DNA of 25,375 bases from Ignavibacteria bacterium. Its GTDB lineage: Bacteria > Bacteroidota > Ignavibacteria > Ignavibacteriales > Melioribacteraceae. Position numbers and translations under genes: made by a program. This document shows positions 24,701-25,375 of this stretch, in pieces. Positions within the stretch are counted from its first letter, which is position 1; the number at the start of each line of letters is the position of its first letter. The stretch is from assembly GCA_027347805.1 (NCBI GenBank), contig DAIEQP010000158.1:1-25375 (forward strand), written 5' to 3'. The notes beneath the pieces were generated by a model. That model was not told the origin of the DNA. It did not search any database and saw only the letters and a list, made by a program, of their open reading frames with translations.

Positions 24701-25375
24701 TTATTTCTCATTCATAAATGGATAGCGATAATCTTTTGGCGGTAAAAAGTTTTCTTTGATTGTTCTTGCAGAAACCCAGCGAAGTAGATTTAAATGGCTT
24801 CCTGCTTTATCATTTGTCCCGCTTGCACGAGCCCCGCCAAACGGCTGCTGGCCAACCACCGCACCGGTTGGTTTATCATTGATATAAAAATTACCCGCTG
24901 CATTCATCAAAGCTTTGTTTGCAGTTTCAACTGCATATCTGTCCTGAGCAAAAATCGCTCCGGTCAAAGCATAACCGGAAGTGTTGTCGCAAATATTTAG
25001 AGTCTCTTCAAATTTATTGTCATCATAAACGTATATTGTCATTACAGGGCCAAAGATTTCTTCTTCCATTGTTTTGAATTTGGGATTTGTTGTAACAATT
25101 ATTGTCGGTTCAATAAAATATCCAACCGAATCATCGAAATTTCCACCCGCAATTATTTCTGCATCGTTTGCTGATTTAGCGTATTTGATATAATCGGTAA
25201 TTGTGTCAAAGGCACCTTTATCAATAACAGCGTTAAAGAAATTTGTGAAATCATTTGGATCACCCATCTTCACAGTTTTTAATTCTGCTATCATATAATC
25301 TTTTAACGTAGGCCAAATAGATTTTGGAATGTAGGCACGTGAAGCGGCGGAACATTTTTGTCCTTGATACTCGAA
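24701..25375 (-). CDS. 1-pyrroline-5-carboxylate dehydrogenase, 5' partial
   Basis: The frame is open to the right edge, and the 224 visible residues are the C-terminal part of an aldehyde dehydrogenase of roughly 540 residues; the Met at 25294 is internal. The first residues read FEYQGQKCSAASRAYIP and hold the catalytic Cys (codon 25352-25354). TMEEEIFGPVMTIYVY carries the conserved Glu-Phe-Gly-Pro. NFYINDKPTGAVVGQQPFGG and the ending LRWVSARTIKENFLPP are diagnostic of the P5C dehydrogenase branch (RocA/ALDH4A1-like, EC 1.2.1.88), which oxidises glutamate semialdehyde from proline breakdown to glutamate. No proline dehydrogenase is visible. The product can feed the GDHs encoded nearby. Confidence 0.94.
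   Translation of the reverse strand, partial: FEYQGQKCSAASRAYIPKSIWPTLKDYMIAELKTVKMGDPNDFTNFFNAVIDKGAFDTITDYIKYAKSANDAEIIAGGNFDDSVGYFIEPTIIVTTNPKFKTMEEEIFGPVMTIYVYDDNKFEETLNICDNTSGYALTGAIFAQDRYAVETANKALMNAAGNFYINDKPTGAVVGQQPFGGARASGTNDKAGSHLNLLRWVSARTIKENFLPPKDYRYPFMNEK

Noticed and set aside
25292..25294. ATG at 25294 as the start of the aldehyde dehydrogenase
   Set aside because: The same frame continues to the window edge and encodes the conserved GQKCSA catalytic segment, so the gene is truncated by the window and the Met is internal.
1..25375. Mobile element, CRISPR array, phage or defence island
   Set aside because: No transposase, integrase, regular spacer array, tRNA or terminal repeats were found, and gene content and codon character look uniform.

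Overview
The window reads as a chromosomal segment of an AT-rich, Gram-negative bacterium of the Bacteroidota/Chlorobi group, most likely Ignavibacteria (Ignavibacteriales). This is inferred from four things: outer-membrane beta-barrel families typical of that group (a Wzi-like capsule barrel and a DUF5686/carboxypeptidase-regulatory barrel), secreted proteins cleaved next to 'AQ'/'SQ' sites, Shine-Dalgarno-like AAAGGAG sequences before several genes, and gene density close to one gene per kb. I see no rRNA, tRNA, CRISPR array, insertion sequence or prophage. Most genes are housekeeping or cell-envelope genes.

Layout. 1-1194 (+) is the 3' end of a Wzi-like barrel gene. It converges on an orphan PAS/GAF sensor kinase (1191-3653, -), and the two stop codons overlap. 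A DUF1684 lipoprotein (+) follows and shares a bidirectional terminator with a three-gene sensory operon on the minus strand: an OprO/P-like porin, a free-standing periplasmic Cache protein and a chemoreceptor (8297 down to 4826). Next comes a DUF5686 barrel gene (-), then a plus-strand block: a TIGR01777 SDR, an ICMT-like methyltransferase, an N-acetylmuramoyl-L-alanine amidase and a membrane-anchored cytochrome c. From 14848 to 19683 lies a nitrogen-metabolism region. Here gdhA (-) is divergent from a second glutamate dehydrogenase homologue (+), which is followed by a protein carrying only the PEP/pyruvate-dikinase ATP-binding domain. The rest is minus-strand: class II aldolase, a small barrel, an S37 peptidase-DUF2721-aat operon, a twin-CBS protein, and a 5'-truncated gene for P5C dehydrogenase running off the right edge.

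Most unusual part. The second glutamate dehydrogenase homologue keeps the fold and most active-site motifs, but it has Asn where the whole family has the catalytic Lys (GGGKGG reads GGGNGG) and its cofactor loop is divergent. It sits 28 bp upstream of a dikinase-like ATP-grasp protein that lacks the phosphohistidine and PEP-barrel domains. The 410-bp gap between it and the normal gdhA holds imperfect repeats about three helical turns apart and a dyad. Together these look like a candidate two-gene system related to glutamate/nitrogen metabolism, in which a probable pseudo-dehydrogenase is paired with an ATP-binding partner. The function is unknown and the link is inferred from gene order only.

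Other links. P5C dehydrogenase makes glutamate from proline breakdown, and GdhA interconverts glutamate and 2-oxoglutarate, so both ends of that route are in the window, although not in one operon.
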